Source: Colwellia sp. C1TZA3 (GTDB lineage Bacteria; Pseudomonadota; Gammaproteobacteria; Enterobacterales; Alteromonadaceae). Taken from it: a stretch of 46,861 nucleotides of DNA. How positions within the stretch are numbered: position 1 is the stretch's first letter; the number at the start of each line of letters is the position of its first letter. The DNA lies in contig NZ_VOLS01000032.1 in the NCBI RefSeq assembly GCF_007954265.1, positions 1 to 46,861 on the forward strand. The letters are read 5' to 3'. Positions 8,180 through 17,236 of the stretch are shown piece by piece. Below the pieces are notes generated by a model, which did not search any database, was not told the DNA's origin, and saw only the letters and a program-made list of their open reading frames with translations. The position numbers and the translations under genes were made by a program.

Positions 8180-9235
8180 CTACAGTGCGCGGCGCTGGAT
8201 GACGGCTTGAGCAAGTTCAGCCAGTAAAGTTTCAGTATCTTGCCAGCCAATACAGGCATCGGTGATACTTTGGCCATATGTGCCCGTTTCACCAAGTGCT
8301 AAGTCTTGACGACCTTCAATTAAATGGCTTTCTACCATCACACCAAAAATCTGCTTATTACCGTCACTCATTTGTTGACAAACATCACGGCAAACTAACA
8401 TTTGGTTCTCAAACTTTTTGCTGCTGTTAGCATGACTAAAGTCGATCATAATATTGGTATTTAAACCAGATTTATCAAGCTGCTCAGTAACCGCTTTAAC
8501 ACTATCAGCATCAAAGTTTGTGCTTCTACCACCACGTAAAATTATATGACAGTCTTCGTTACCTGTGGTTTCAACAATAGCAGAATGGCCATATTTTGTT
8601 ACCGAAAGGAAGTGATGTGAAGCACTAGCAGCGCCAATAGCATCAATAGCGACTTTAATCGTACCATCAGTACCATTTTTAAAACCGACGGGGCATGACA
8701 AACCTGACGCCAATTCTCGATGCACTTGACTTTCTGTAGTGCGAGCACCAATAGCACCCCAACACATGAAATCAGCCATATATTGCGGGGTAATCATATC
8801 TAAAAACTCACCAGCGGTAGGTAGACCTAAGTTATTTAAATCAAGCAGTAACTTACGGCCAATACGCAAACCATCGTTAAGTTGGAAGCTATTGTCCATA
8901 TAAGGGTCGTTAATAAGACCTTTCCAGCCAACAGTAGTTCTTGGCTTTTCAAAGTAAACTCGCATAACAATTTCTAACGTGTCTTGATATTTTTCACGTA
9001 ATTTAACTAACCGCTCACCATATTCCAAGGCCGCTTTGGGGTCGTGTATCGAACATGGCCCGATAACCACAAGCAAACGATCATCTTGATTATTAAAAAT
9101 GTCACTTATGGCTTTTCTGCCAGCAAAAACCGACTTTGTTGCTTGTTCTGATGAAGGAAATCGCTCAAGTAATGCGATAGGAGGTAAAAGTTCTTTGATG
9201 TTTTTAATACGAACGTCGTCGGTTTGCTCAAACAT
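8180..9235 (-). CDS. aroG: 3-deoxy-7-phosphoheptulonate (DAHP) synthase, class I AroG type
   Basis: Protein of 351 aa, full length for the AroF/G/H family and closest in sequence to AroG: DDVRIKNIKELLPPIALLERFP at the N-terminus, LLVVIGPCSIHDP with the metal-ligand Cys, VYFEKPRTTVGWKGL, GARTTESQVHRELASGLSCPVGFKNGTDG and IMIDFSHANSSK. It condenses phosphoenolpyruvate and erythrose 4-phosphate, the first step of the shikimate pathway, in the cytoplasm. It is a single-gene unit with its own terminator, divergent from add. The amino acid causing feedback inhibition cannot be fixed from sequence reading; Phe-type is most likely by similarity. Confidence 0.95.
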   Translation of the reverse strand: MFEQTDDVRIKNIKELLPPIALLERFPSSEQATKSVFAGRKAISDIFNNQDDRLLVVIGPCSIHDPKAALEYGERLVKLREKYQDTLEIVMRVYFEKPRTTVGWKGLINDPYMDNSFQLNDGLRIGRKLLLDLNNLGLPTAGEFLDMITPQYMADFMCWGAIGARTTESQVHRELASGLSCPVGFKNGTDGTIKVAIDAIGAASASHHFLSVTKYGHSAIVETTGNEDCHIILRGGRSTNFDADSVKAVTEQLDKSGLNTNIMIDFSHANSSKKFENQMLVCRDVCQQMSDGNKQIFGVMVESHLIEGRQDLALGETGTYGQSITDACIGWQDTETLLAELAQAVIQRRAL

Positions 9236-9363
9236 ATTTTTTTCTCTTTATACTGCGAATAATTGCTACTTAATATTTACGTCTAGACACCTAGATGATT
9301 AGTCTCTTAGTTAATTTATCAGTGTTATCACGCTAATAGCAACATAAAATACGAAAAAGACGG

Positions 9364-9423
9364 TATAATAAGATTATCTTACATCAGAGCAAGATAAATA
9401 CGCTTATTGTAGAAAACTCTGAT
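9364..9423 (+). promoter_or_regulatory. Candidate add promoter and 5' UTR hairpin
   Basis: A TATAAT hexamer at 9364-9369 lies about 100 bp before the add start. Downstream, ATCAGAG (9383-9389) pairs with CTCTGAT (9417-9423), with weaker pairing inside. The -35 region is not convincing, so this is a candidate only. Confidence 0.35.
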
Positions 9424-9465
9424 CGTACTTTTCATCAAACATATTCATCTAGGTTGCCAATAACT

Positions 9466-10470
9466 ATGACGCATTCTCAGCTACCATTAATTGATTTACA
9501 CCGACATTTAGACGGTAATATTCGCCCTAAAACTATTTGGGCATTAGCACAAAAGCATCACATCATTTTGCCTGAAACTAACTTTGAAGCCTTTATTCCA
9601 CATGTGCAAGTACAAGGCAGTGAAAGCGATTTATTAGCTTTTCTCAGTAAACTTGATTGGGGCGTTGCGGTCCTTAAAACTTTAGACGATTGTAAACGTA
9701 TAGCATTTGAAAACGTTGAAGATGCCTTTAACGCTGGTATCCATTATGCAGAATTACGCTTTTCACCCTATTACATGGCCATGAAAAATAACCTTGTGGT
9801 TGCTGATGTTGTCGCCGCCGTTATTGATGGTGTTAACGCAGCATGTAAAATCTACGATGTAAAAATTAACCTTATTGGTATTTTAAGTAGAACCTTTGGT
9901 GTAGAAAAGTGCCAAGTGGAGTTAGACGCCCTACTTACCCATAAGCAACATTTAATTGCGGTTGATTTAGCTGGAGATGAATACAATTTTCCCGGTGAAA
10001 TGTTTGTTGAGCATTTTAATCAAGTACAAAAAGCACAATTACATGCCACTATCCATGCGGGTGAAGCGGCAGGACCTGAAAGTATTTGGCAAGCAATAAA
10101 TCAATTACATGCTAAACGCATTGGTCATGGTGTTGCGTGTCGTTATGATGAGAAACTTATGGATTATATGATAAAACATGATATTGCCATTGAGTCTTGT
10201 TTAACGTCAAACTATCAAACCGGTACCATTAAAGAGTTAAGCCAACACCCGATCAAAGACTTTCTAGCCCGTGGATTATTGGTTTGTTTAAATACTGACG
10301 ACCCTGCGGTACAAGGTATTGAGTTAAAAAATGAATATAAAATTGCTCGTGACCTACTAGGTTTTGATGATAACGATATCAAGCAACTGCAAGAAAATTC
10401 ACTTAAGGCCAGTTTTTTATCAGACAGTGAAAAATCAGCGTTAAAGCAAAAAGTGCTTAATAACCGCTAA
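9466..10470 (+). CDS. add: Adenosine deaminase
   Basis: Protein of 334 aa from the ATG at 9466; a TTG four codons upstream (9454) extends the frame but is less likely. It is similar to E. coli Add along its whole length. Zinc-binding LIDLHRHLDG (H12, H14), TIHAGEAAGPESIW with the zinc His and catalytic Glu, RIGHGV and LNTDDPAVQG are all present. It deaminates adenosine and deoxyadenosine to inosine forms in the cytoplasm. The next gene is deoD, which cleaves those products, so the pair makes a short purine-salvage route. A gap of about 170 bp separates them and no terminator is visible there. Confidence 0.96.
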   Translation: MTHSQLPLIDLHRHLDGNIRPKTIWALAQKHHIILPETNFEAFIPHVQVQGSESDLLAFLSKLDWGVAVLKTLDDCKRIAFENVEDAFNAGIHYAELRFSPYYMAMKNNLVVADVVAAVIDGVNAACKIYDVKINLIGILSRTFGVEKCQVELDALLTHKQHLIAVDLAGDEYNFPGEMFVEHFNQVQKAQLHATIHAGEAAGPESIWQAINQLHAKRIGHGVACRYDEKLMDYMIKHDIAIESCLTSNYQTGTIKELSQHPIKDFLARGLLVCLNTDDPAVQGIELKNEYKIARDLLGFDDNDIKQLQENSLKASFLSDSEKSALKQKVLNNR

Positions 10471-10641
10471 CACAAGGTAAGTTATCACTGGATCATCGAG
10501 CGCTTTTTCAGTTAGAATCCTATTTTAAATATTTAAAAACATATCAGTAAAACACCCTTGATAGCGGCTGAATTAATAACAGATATCAGCAATGGCTAAA
10601 AACTTACTGTGATTGCACACCACTAACAAGGGTTAACTCTC

Positions 10642-11346
10642 ATGGCAACAGCACACATAGAAGCAAACGCAGGTGATTTCGCCAAAACGGTACTTATGCC
10701 AGGCGATCCACTACGCGCAAAATATATAGCAGAAAATTTTCTTGATGACGCAAAATGTGTCACCCGTGTACGTAACATGTTTGGTTACACAGGTAGTTAT
10801 AAAGGCAAGCCGGTTTCAGTGATGGGCTCTGGGATGGGCATACCATCAATTTCTATCTACGCGACAGAATTATATAGAGACTATGGCGTTGAAAGTATTA
10901 TTCGCATTGGCTCTTGTGGCGCAGTGCGTGATGATATAAAACTACGCGACATCATTGTAGGTATGGCCGCAAGCACAGATTCAAATGTTAATCGTTCACG
11001 TTTAAATGGTTGTGACTTCGCCGTTACAGCTGATTTTGACTTGCTGCATAACGTAGTGAAAACGGCTGAAAAAACGGGTAAAAAGATTCGTGTTGGTAAT
11101 ATTTTTACCTCTGACTTGTTTTACACACCACAACCAGAAATGTTTGCCTTAATGGAAAAGTACGGCATTTTAGCGGTTGAAATGGAAGCCGCAGGTTTGT
11201 ATGGGGTTGCTGCTGAGTATGGCAAAAAAGCACTAACGGTATTAACGGTGAGCGATCATATTAAAACTGGTGAGCAAACCACTGCTGATGAACGTGAAAC
11301 AACCTTCAAAGGTATGATGGAATTGACCCTAGATAGTCTGTTGTAA
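10642..11346 (+). CDS. deoD: Purine nucleoside phosphorylase DeoD type
   Basis: Protein of 234 aa (239 in E. coli), the hexameric PNP family. It has [18 protein letters not shown], the phosphate-binding [12 protein letters not shown] and [29 protein letters not shown] and VSDHIKTGE with the catalytic aspartate. It phosphorolyses purine ribo- and deoxyribonucleosides to free base and (deoxy)ribose 1-phosphate. It follows add on the same strand. Confidence 0.96.
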   Translation: MATAHIEANAGDFAKTVLMPGDPLRAKYIAENFLDDAKCVTRVRNMFGYTGSYKGKPVSVMGSGMGIPSISIYATELYRDYGVESIIRIGSCGAVRDDIKLRDIIVGMAASTDSNVNRSRLNGCDFAVTADFDLLHNVVKTAEKTGKKIRVGNIFTSDLFYTPQPEMFALMEKYGILAVEMEAAGLYGVAAEYGKKALTVLTVSDHIKTGEQTTADERETTFKGMMELTLDSLL

Positions 11347-11360
11347 ATAATAGGCTAAAT

Positions 11361-11394
11361 ATGAGAAAGCCAGTTATCACACCGACTTTCTCAT
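11361..11394. terminator. Hairpin between convergent deoD and comEA-like genes
   Basis: ATGAGAAAG (11361-11369) pairs with CTTTCTCAT (11386-11394). It lies 15 bp after the deoD stop and about 65 bp after the stop of the convergent comEA-like gene. T tracts are weak on both strands, so intrinsic termination is likely but not certain. Confidence 0.55.
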
Positions 11395-11460
11395 GTTAAA
11401 ACCATTAATACTATAATATCTAGCATAATGAGTTCACTGCTGGTGTAAAGTCACCAAGAA

Positions 11461-11763
11461 TTACAACTTAATCCTCCCTTTATTAAGTTGTAATGTGCGC
11501 TGGCCTATACCTTTAACATTCCGTAAATCATCAAGAGAATTAAATACACCATTTAACTCTCGATAAGCGATGATTGCTTTTGCTCGTTTTTTTCCAATAC
11601 CTTTTAATAAAGCTAAAGTTTCAGTATCAGCTTTATTAATATCAATAACTTGTATTTCTTGAGGTGAGATCGCTACTGGCGTTTCGTTTAAGCCTGCCGC
11701 TTTAAGTGGCATTGACATCACCGTAAATAAAATAACAAGAGAATAACAGATATGCTTTTTCAT
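11461..11763 (-). CDS. ComEA-like helix-hairpin-helix protein, exported
   Basis: Protein of 100 aa with a signal peptide (MKKHICYSLVILFTVMSMPLKAAG, in two parts: charged start and hydrophobic core, cleavage near KAA). A single ComEA/HhH domain follows at about 40-98: IDINKADTETLALLKGIGKKRAKAI, then LDDLRNVKGIGQRTL. Such proteins bind double-stranded DNA in the periplasm and act as a ratchet during natural transformation in Vibrio. Here the gene stands alone after pyrF and no other competence gene is in the window. Function in DNA uptake is an inference from the family. Confidence 0.88.
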   Translation of the reverse strand: MKKHICYSLVILFTVMSMPLKAAGLNETPVAISPQEIQVIDINKADTETLALLKGIGKKRAKAIIAYRELNGVFNSLDDLRNVKGIGQRTLQLNKGRIKL

Positions 11764-11895
11764 AAGACCTTCCTTCTAATAAAATGAATTTCCATATAGG
11801 TGAACTATCATAAATAATAATTCACTTTATTAGGTTTAGAAGTCTTATTGTTATTTGTCAAATAGATAGGATAAAATTTAATTTAATCGTTGAAT

Positions 11896-12594
11896 CTAAG
11901 AACTAATTGATTGATTAATTTCTTGTAATACAGCCTGAGGATTTTCCGCTTTGGTGATCGGTCGACCAATCACTAAATAGTCAACGCCAATATCAATCGC
12001 TTTTTTAGGCGTCATAATACGTTTTTGATCATCAGCATTAGTCCCTACTGGACGTATACCTGGCGTTACTAACTTAAATTCTTTACCCAACAATTGCTTT
12101 AGTGATTCGGCTTCCATTGCTGAGCACACAACACCGTCTAAGCCGGCTTTTTTAGTCAACGATGCTAGATGCAGTACGTGTTCAGCTGGTGATTTAGTAA
12201 TACCTATTCCAGCTAAATCTTCTGGCCCCATGCTGGTTAACACAGTAACCGCGATCAACAAGGGTGCTTTATCGCCATAGGGCAATAAAGCTGCTTTGGC
12301 GTTTTCCATCATTTTAAGACCGCCAGAAGCGTGAACATTAACCATCCAAACTCCTAAATCAGCAGCGGCTGCAACCGCTTTAGCGACCGTATTAGGGATA
12401 TCATGAAATTTTAAATCCAGAAAAACATCAAAATCACGCAGAACAAGTTCTTTAACAAAATCAGGGCCAAAGTGAGTAAACATTTCTTTACCTACTTTTA
12501 ATCGACAATCACTCGGCTGAATTTTATCTACAAAAGATAATGCCTCATCTTTGTTATCAAAATCTAACGCCACAACAACTTTCGCATCTCTCAT
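11896..12594 (-). CDS. pyrF: Orotidine 5'-phosphate decarboxylase
   Basis: Protein of 232 aa, normal for the family. It starts [14 protein letters not shown] and has the catalytic DxKxxD motif [12 protein letters not shown] (D60, K62, D65), LKVGKEMF and the phosphate-binding [14 protein letters not shown]. It makes UMP from OMP in de novo pyrimidine synthesis. It sits downstream of lapA-lapB as in E. coli (lapA-lapB-pyrF), but a 160-bp family 2 repeat has been inserted between lapB and pyrF. Confidence 0.96.
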   Translation of the reverse strand: MRDAKVVVALDFDNKDEALSFVDKIQPSDCRLKVGKEMFTHFGPDFVKELVLRDFDVFLDLKFHDIPNTVAKAVAAAADLGVWMVNVHASGGLKMMENAKAALLPYGDKAPLLIAVTVLTSMGPEDLAGIGITKSPAEHVLHLASLTKKAGLDGVVCSAMEAESLKQLLGKEFKLVTPGIRPVGTNADDQKRIMTPKKAIDIGVDYLVIGRPITKAENPQAVLQEINQSISS

Positions 12595-12699
12595 GCTGTT
12601 TTCCTTACTCGGTAAATATTATGTTTCAATTATTTATCTTAGTAGCTCAAAATTTTGAGCTACTAAGACTGTAAATTTAGGCGCTAAAATGTAGTATTA

Positions 12700-12859
12700 T
12701 ACCAATTTGATTAATTAAGTGATCTACTTTTTCATGAGGAAAAATGAAGAAATACAAGGCATAAAATTTAGTAAGTAGTTATTCTACTTATAAATTTTAT
12801 AACGCTGTAGTTTTTTATTTTAACCATTAAAAATGAGCAGGTAATTAATCAACTTGGTA
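12700..12859 (+). repeat. Family 2 MITE-like element inserted at the lapB stop codon
   Basis: 160-bp element beginning TACCAATTTGATTAATTA and ending TAATTAATCAACTTGGTA. TTA duplications are at 12697-12699 and 12860-12862. The right one read on the minus strand is the TAA stop of lapB. A central palindrome (AAATTTAGTAAGTAG with CTACTTATAAATTT) and further arms make a near full-length hairpin. Confidence 0.92.
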
Positions 12860-14029
12860 TTACTCGCCATCTAAACCCCGTACGGGTTTAAGTTGCTCCC
12901 AATCATGGCATGAAGGACATGACCAATAATGGGTACTAGAATTAAAACCACAGCTTCTACAACTATAACGGTGCTTAACATTTAAATAGGCTGAAACAAG
13001 CTCGCGGATCACTTCAAGGTTTTCTGAAGTATTTTCAGACTCACCATCATTCATTTGCATCTTCACAAAATGCTTAAAGCCACGAATAGTAGGTCGGCGC
13101 TTTAATGCCGATAAAATAAATTTTTTCGCCTGGTTAACACCTTTAACTTGCTCAACATGGGTTAAATATTTGATAAGAGCAGACGTAGCACCCGTTTCCT
13201 CGTAAACTTTTTTAATAAATTGAAAAAACTCTTCTTCAGCATCAAGTGCTTGATAACAAATAAACATTTGTTCTATTACATCAGGGAAAAATTCTTTATC
13301 TTGCTCATAAATAGCCTTGTAACATTGGCAAGCTTCATTGTATTGCTGATGATTTTCATATATTTGTGCCATCAGCCAATTTGCTCGCGATGAATTAGGA
13401 TCATGACTTAATGCATTGTCTAATAGCTCAATGACCGCAATAAATTCATCTTTTTCTAATGCTCGTGAAGCCAGTTCACAATAAAAATTAGCTAAAGTAT
13501 GTAAGAGTTTTGTATCACGAGTTTTGGCAATAGCTTTTTTAAGCGCAATACCTTGTTGCCAATCTTTAGTTGATTGGTAAATCTGCATTAAAGCGCTTAA
13601 TGATTTTAAACCATAAATTTTTGATTTTAGTAGTTTATGAAACATCGCTTCAGCACGATCATATAAACCGGCGCTGAGGAAGTCTTTTGCCAGCTCAAAT
13701 ACTGCTTGCTGTTTGGCACTATTGGGTAAGTGTTTTTGACGTACTAAATGCTCATGCACTTTCAATGCTCTATCAAGCTCACCACGGCGTCTAAATAAAT
13801 TCGCCATAGCAAAATGAGCTTCTACCGTATCATCTTCAACCTTTAACGCTTCAAGTAGATAATCAATCGCTTTATCTTGTTGATTTGAAAATAAGTAGTT
13901 TAATCCGGTGGAGTATTTAATAGAAAGTTCTTGTGTCGCAGAATGATCGTTTTGTTTAACGCTATTGCGCCCCATAAACCAGCCATAGCCCATGGCAACC
14001 GGTAACAATAAGAATAATAATCCTAGCAT
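12860..14029 (-). CDS. lapB: Lipopolysaccharide assembly protein B (YciM)
   Basis: Protein of 389 aa, the same length as E. coli LapB. An N-terminal membrane anchor (LGLLFLLLPVAMGYGWFMG) is followed by TPR repeats over about 40-330. A C-terminal rubredoxin-like zinc site has C357, C360, C371 and C374 and ends in the conserved VRGLDGE. LapB is the cytoplasm-facing adaptor that promotes FtsH degradation of LpxC and so sets LPS synthesis. It starts one base after the lapA stop. The TAA stop coincides with the target duplication of the adjoining repeat, and the coding sequence is intact. Confidence 0.95.
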   Translation of the reverse strand: MLGLLFLLLPVAMGYGWFMGRNSVKQNDHSATQELSIKYSTGLNYLFSNQQDKAIDYLLEALKVEDDTVEAHFAMANLFRRRGELDRALKVHEHLVRQKHLPNSAKQQAVFELAKDFLSAGLYDRAEAMFHKLLKSKIYGLKSLSALMQIYQSTKDWQQGIALKKAIAKTRDTKLLHTLANFYCELASRALEKDEFIAVIELLDNALSHDPNSSRANWLMAQIYENHQQYNEACQCYKAIYEQDKEFFPDVIEQMFICYQALDAEEEFFQFIKKVYEETGATSALIKYLTHVEQVKGVNQAKKFILSALKRRPTIRGFKHFVKMQMNDGESENTSENLEVIRELVSAYLNVKHRYSCRSCGFNSSTHYWSCPSCHDWEQLKPVRGLDGE

Positions 14030-14030
14030 A

Positions 14031-14282
14031 CTAAGACTTCTTCTCCGTATTCAGTTGATTATTTTTAGTGGTTTTTATCATGCCAAGCAGCTTCCAAAAC
14101 AAAGCAAACAATAATCCTAACACAAAACCAATTGAGGTAAATAAACTCACGGCTGCAGCAACTGAAAGATTAGTTTTTGCAATCAAATAATTTAAGCTCA
14201 GTACTTGATCGTTTTGACTACCAAAAACAAACGCGATGGCAAGTAAGATAAGAAAAAGAATAACAGTAATATAAAGGCGCAT
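14031..14282 (-). CDS. lapA: Lipopolysaccharide assembly protein A (YciS, DUF1049)
   Basis: Small inner-membrane protein of 83 aa from the ATG at 14282. The longer frame to 14306 adds eight residues upstream of the conserved start and is less likely. Two hydrophobic segments (about 4-22 and 39-62) flank the conserved NDQVLSLNYLIAKTNLSVAA. It is a partner of LapB in LPS assembly control. A strong terminator separates it from ihfB upstream, so lapA-lapB needs its own promoter in the short gap or read-through. Confidence 0.9.
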   Translation of the reverse strand: MRLYITVILFLILLAIAFVFGSQNDQVLSLNYLIAKTNLSVAAAVSLFTSIGFVLGLLFALFWKLLGMIKTTKNNQLNTEKKS

Positions 14283-14302
14283 AATAGTTCGTCCAAAACA
14301 AC

Positions 14303-14331
14303 ACAAAAAAAAGGCATGCTAATAGCATGCC
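14303..14331 (-). terminator. Intrinsic terminator of ihfB
   Basis: On the minus strand GGCATGCT (14331-14324), a three-base loop and AGCATGCC (14320-14313) form an 8-bp stem, followed by eight or more Ts (14312-14305). It lies between ihfB and lapA. Confidence 0.93.
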
Positions 14332-14352
14332 GTTTAGTCATCAATTCTGCAA

Positions 14353-14640
14353 TTACGCGATTGAAAGGTTTACTCTTTCACGTAATTCTTTACCAGGTTT
14401 AAAATGTGGAACATATTTTCCGTCAAGCTCGACAGACTCGCCAGTTTTTGGGTTCCGTCCCACACGAGGAGCACGATAATGCAACGAAAAGCTGCCAAAA
14501 CCTCTAATTTCAATACGCTCACCTTTTGACAAAGTGTGCGCCATCATTTCAAGAATTTCTTTAATAGCTTGTTCTACATCTTTCGCAGCTAAATGATTTA
14601 ATTTATCTGCTAATCTTTCAATGAGTTCTGACTTGGTCAT
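14353..14640 (-). CDS. ihfB: Integration host factor subunit beta
   Basis: DNA-bending protein of 95 aa (94 in E. coli) from the ATG at 14640, which has GGAGGTC just upstream. The longer frame to 14658 reads through that Shine-Dalgarno and is rejected. The HU/IHF signature [21 protein letters not shown] is at about 45-65, with the intercalating proline (RNPKTG). It pairs with IHF alpha (not in this window). Gene order rpsA-ihfB is conserved in gammaproteobacteria. Confidence 0.95.
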   Translation of the reverse strand: MTKSELIERLADKLNHLAAKDVEQAIKEILEMMAHTLSKGERIEIRGFGSFSLHYRAPRVGRNPKTGESVELDGKYVPHFKPGKELRERVNLSIA

Positions 14641-14689
14641 ATGACCTCCAGTGTTCACTATAGCTTCGCGCCATCGGATTTAAACATTA

Positions 14690-14719
14690 AAGAAGAACTG
14701 CTTTAATGCAGCTCTTCTT
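14690..14719 (-). terminator. Probable rpsA terminator
   Basis: On the minus strand AAGAAGAGCTGC (14719-14708) pairs with GCAGTTCTTCTT (14701-14690), 12 bp including one G-U pair, over a 6-base loop. It lies 20 bp after the rpsA stop. The T tract is short. Confidence 0.7.
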
Positions 14720-14738
14720 CTCTTGGTATTGCTAGGAA

Positions 14739-16406
14739 TTATATCTTAGCGTTTTTAAACGCTTCAGCCATTGCACTTAGACCAGATTCTTCTTCTGGAG
14801 CTTGGTTCAATGTATCCATAGCTTCACGTTCGTCTGCTTGATCTTTAGCTTTGATTGATAAGCTGATAGTGCGATTCTTACGATCAACACCAACAAACTT
14901 AGTTTCAACGCTGTCATCAACAGATAATTCAGTAGTCGCATCTTCGATACGTTCACGTGAAATATCAGCAACACGAAGGTAACCTTCAACGCCTTCGGCT
15001 AATTCAATTTTAGCGCCTTTAGCGTCTACTTCAATAACCTTACCTGTAACAATAGCACCTTTTTTGTTATCTGCAAGATATTGATTAAACGGGTCATCTT
15101 CAGTTTGTTTAACACCTAAAGAGATACGCTCGCGCTCTGGATCAACCTGTAGTACTACCGCTGAAATCTCATCACCTTTCTTGTATTCACGAACAGCTTC
15201 TTCACCGCCAGCCCATGAAATATCAGATAAGTGAACAAGACCATCAATGCCGCCGTCAAGACCAATAAAGATACCAAAGTCAGTAATTGACTTGATCTTG
15301 CCTGATACTTTATCGCCTTTGTTGAAGTTCTTAGCGAACTCTTCCCAAGGGTTCGGGATACATTGTTTAAGGCCAAGAGAAATACGACGACGTTCTTCGT
15401 CAATTTCAAGCACCATAACTTCAACTGTATCACCTAAGTTAACAACTTTAGATGGGTGGATGTTTTTGTTAGTCCAATCCATTTCAGAAACGTGAACTAG
15501 ACCTTCAACGCCTTCTTGAATTTCAACAAAACAACCGTAGTCAGTTAAGTTAGTTACGCGACCAGTAAGCTTAGCGCCTTCAGGGTAACGCTTAGCGATA
15601 GCAACCCATGGATCTTCGCCTAACTGCTTCATACCTAGAGATACACGAGTACGCTCACGATCGAATTTCAGTACTTTAACTTGAATTTCATCACCAACAT
15701 TTACGATTTCGCTTGGGTGCTTAACACGTTTCCAAGCCATATCTGTGATGTGAAGTAGGCCGTCAATGCCGCCTAAGTCTACGAATGCACCGTAGTCAGT
15801 AAGATTCTTAACAATACCTTTAACTTCAATGCCTTCAGCAAGAGAAGCTAGTAGTTCATCACGTTCAACACTGCTTTCTGATTCAATAACAGCACGACGA
15901 GATACAACTACGTTATTACGCTTTTGATCAAGCTTAATAACTTTAAATTCTAAATCTTTACCTTCAAGATGAGTAGTATCACGAATAGGACGTACATCTA
16001 CTAATGAACCAGGTAAGAAAGCACGGATGTTACTAACTTCAACTGTGAAACCACCTTTAACTTTACCGTTGATAACACCGATAATAGTTTCTTTTTCTTC
16101 ATATGCTTTTTCAAGTACTTGCCATGCTTCATGACGTTTAGCGTCATCACGAGAAAGAATAGTTTCACCGAAACCATCATCTGTAGCTTTAAGCGACACA
16201 TCAACTTCATCACCAACAGATACTTCTACTTCGCCTGTAAGGCTTTTGAATTGATCGATTGAAATAACAGATTCAGATTTTAAGCCAGCGTCTACTAAAA
16301 CGTTGTCTTTTGTGATGGCGACTACAGTCCCTTTGATAATTGAACCAGGACGTGTTTCGATCGTTTTTAAGCTTTCTTCGAATAGTTGTGCAAAATTTTC
16401 AGTCAT
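14739..16406 (-). CDS. rpsA: 30S ribosomal protein S1
   Basis: Protein of 555 aa (557 in E. coli) with six S1 RNA-binding domains at about 21-87, 105-171, 192-260, 277-347, 364-434 and 451-520. The repeated core [24 protein letters not shown] and its variants are easily seen. The first two domains bind the ribosome and the rest hold mRNA for initiation. It is in the conserved cmk-rpsA-ihfB order. About 95 bp upstream of the start may contain its own promoter and autoregulatory leader, but I did not identify the elements. Confidence 0.97.
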   Translation of the reverse strand: MTENFAQLFEESLKTIETRPGSIIKGTVVAITKDNVLVDAGLKSESVISIDQFKSLTGEVEVSVGDEVDVSLKATDDGFGETILSRDDAKRHEAWQVLEKAYEEKETIIGVINGKVKGGFTVEVSNIRAFLPGSLVDVRPIRDTTHLEGKDLEFKVIKLDQKRNNVVVSRRAVIESESSVERDELLASLAEGIEVKGIVKNLTDYGAFVDLGGIDGLLHITDMAWKRVKHPSEIVNVGDEIQVKVLKFDRERTRVSLGMKQLGEDPWVAIAKRYPEGAKLTGRVTNLTDYGCFVEIQEGVEGLVHVSEMDWTNKNIHPSKVVNLGDTVEVMVLEIDEERRRISLGLKQCIPNPWEEFAKNFNKGDKVSGKIKSITDFGIFIGLDGGIDGLVHLSDISWAGGEEAVREYKKGDEISAVVLQVDPERERISLGVKQTEDDPFNQYLADNKKGAIVTGKVIEVDAKGAKIELAEGVEGYLRVADISRERIEDATTELSVDDSVETKFVGVDRKNRTISLSIKAKDQADEREAMDTLNQAPEEESGLSAMAEAFKNAKI

Positions 16407-16502
16407 AACTTGTATATAAACTCAGTTATTAATCCAGTCAACGTCATTGTTTCATGGGGTAATTAAATAGTTGCCCAGTGCATCCTTACAGTAGGCTATA
16501 GG

Positions 16503-17195
16503 TTAATGTTCAGTTTGCATTAATCTTTCATTACTAAATGAAAGGATTTTACTAACCACTTCTTCAATAGAAAGTTCAGTAGAATCAATAATTAACGCAC
16601 CTTCTGCAGCAACAAGCGGCGCCACCTTGCGGTTTTGATCTCGCTCGTCTCTCAGACGTATGTCATCCAAAAGGCGCATTATTTTAACATCAAAGCCCTT
16701 TTCTTTCAACTGATTAAATCTTCTTTGCGCCCTTTCTTCAGCGCTGGCGGTCAAAAACACCTTAACTGGCGCATCAACAAATACTATAGTACCCATGTCA
16801 CGACCATCAGCAACTAAACCAGGTGTAACTTTAAAAGCACGCTGGCGTCGCAGTAATGCTTCACGCACACGAGGAAACGCAGCAACTTTTGATGCTAAAG
16901 CGCCTATTTCTTCTGTACGAATGGCGTTAGATACATCTTCGCCTTCCAAAATGACTTTACCTTCACCTTTATTACCGGTTTGAAACTGTACATCAAGATT
17001 CGCTGCTACCGGTAATAAGGACTGTTCGTCTTCTACGCTAATATTATGGTGCTGAGCTGCTACGGCTAATACCCGATAAATGGCACCACTATCTAATAAG
17101 TGCCAACCTAGTTGCTCAGCGACAATATGCGCAACGGTACCTTTACCCGCACCACTTGGTCCATCAATTGTAATTACAGGGATTTGTTGGTTCAT
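16503..17195 (-). CDS. cmk: Cytidylate kinase
   Basis: Protein of 230 aa, the long bacterial CMP kinase type. It has the P-loop [10 protein letters not shown] (G12-T20), [11 protein letters not shown], the substrate-binding [12 protein letters not shown] and [12 protein letters not shown]. It phosphorylates CMP and dCMP in the cytoplasm. It lies 41 bp after the aroA stop on the same strand, in the serC-aroA-cmk-rpsA block. Confidence 0.96.
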   Translation of the reverse strand: MNQQIPVITIDGPSGAGKGTVAHIVAEQLGWHLLDSGAIYRVLAVAAQHHNISVEDEQSLLPVAANLDVQFQTGNKGEGKVILEGEDVSNAIRTEEIGALASKVAAFPRVREALLRRQRAFKVTPGLVADGRDMGTIVFVDAPVKVFLTASAEERAQRRFNQLKEKGFDVKIMRLLDDIRLRDERDQNRKVAPLVAAEGALIIDSTELSIEEVVSKILSFSNERLMQTEH

Positions 17196-17236
17196 TCAAT
17201 TCTTCCTAGCTGACTTTTTTCTAACACCATAAGGTG

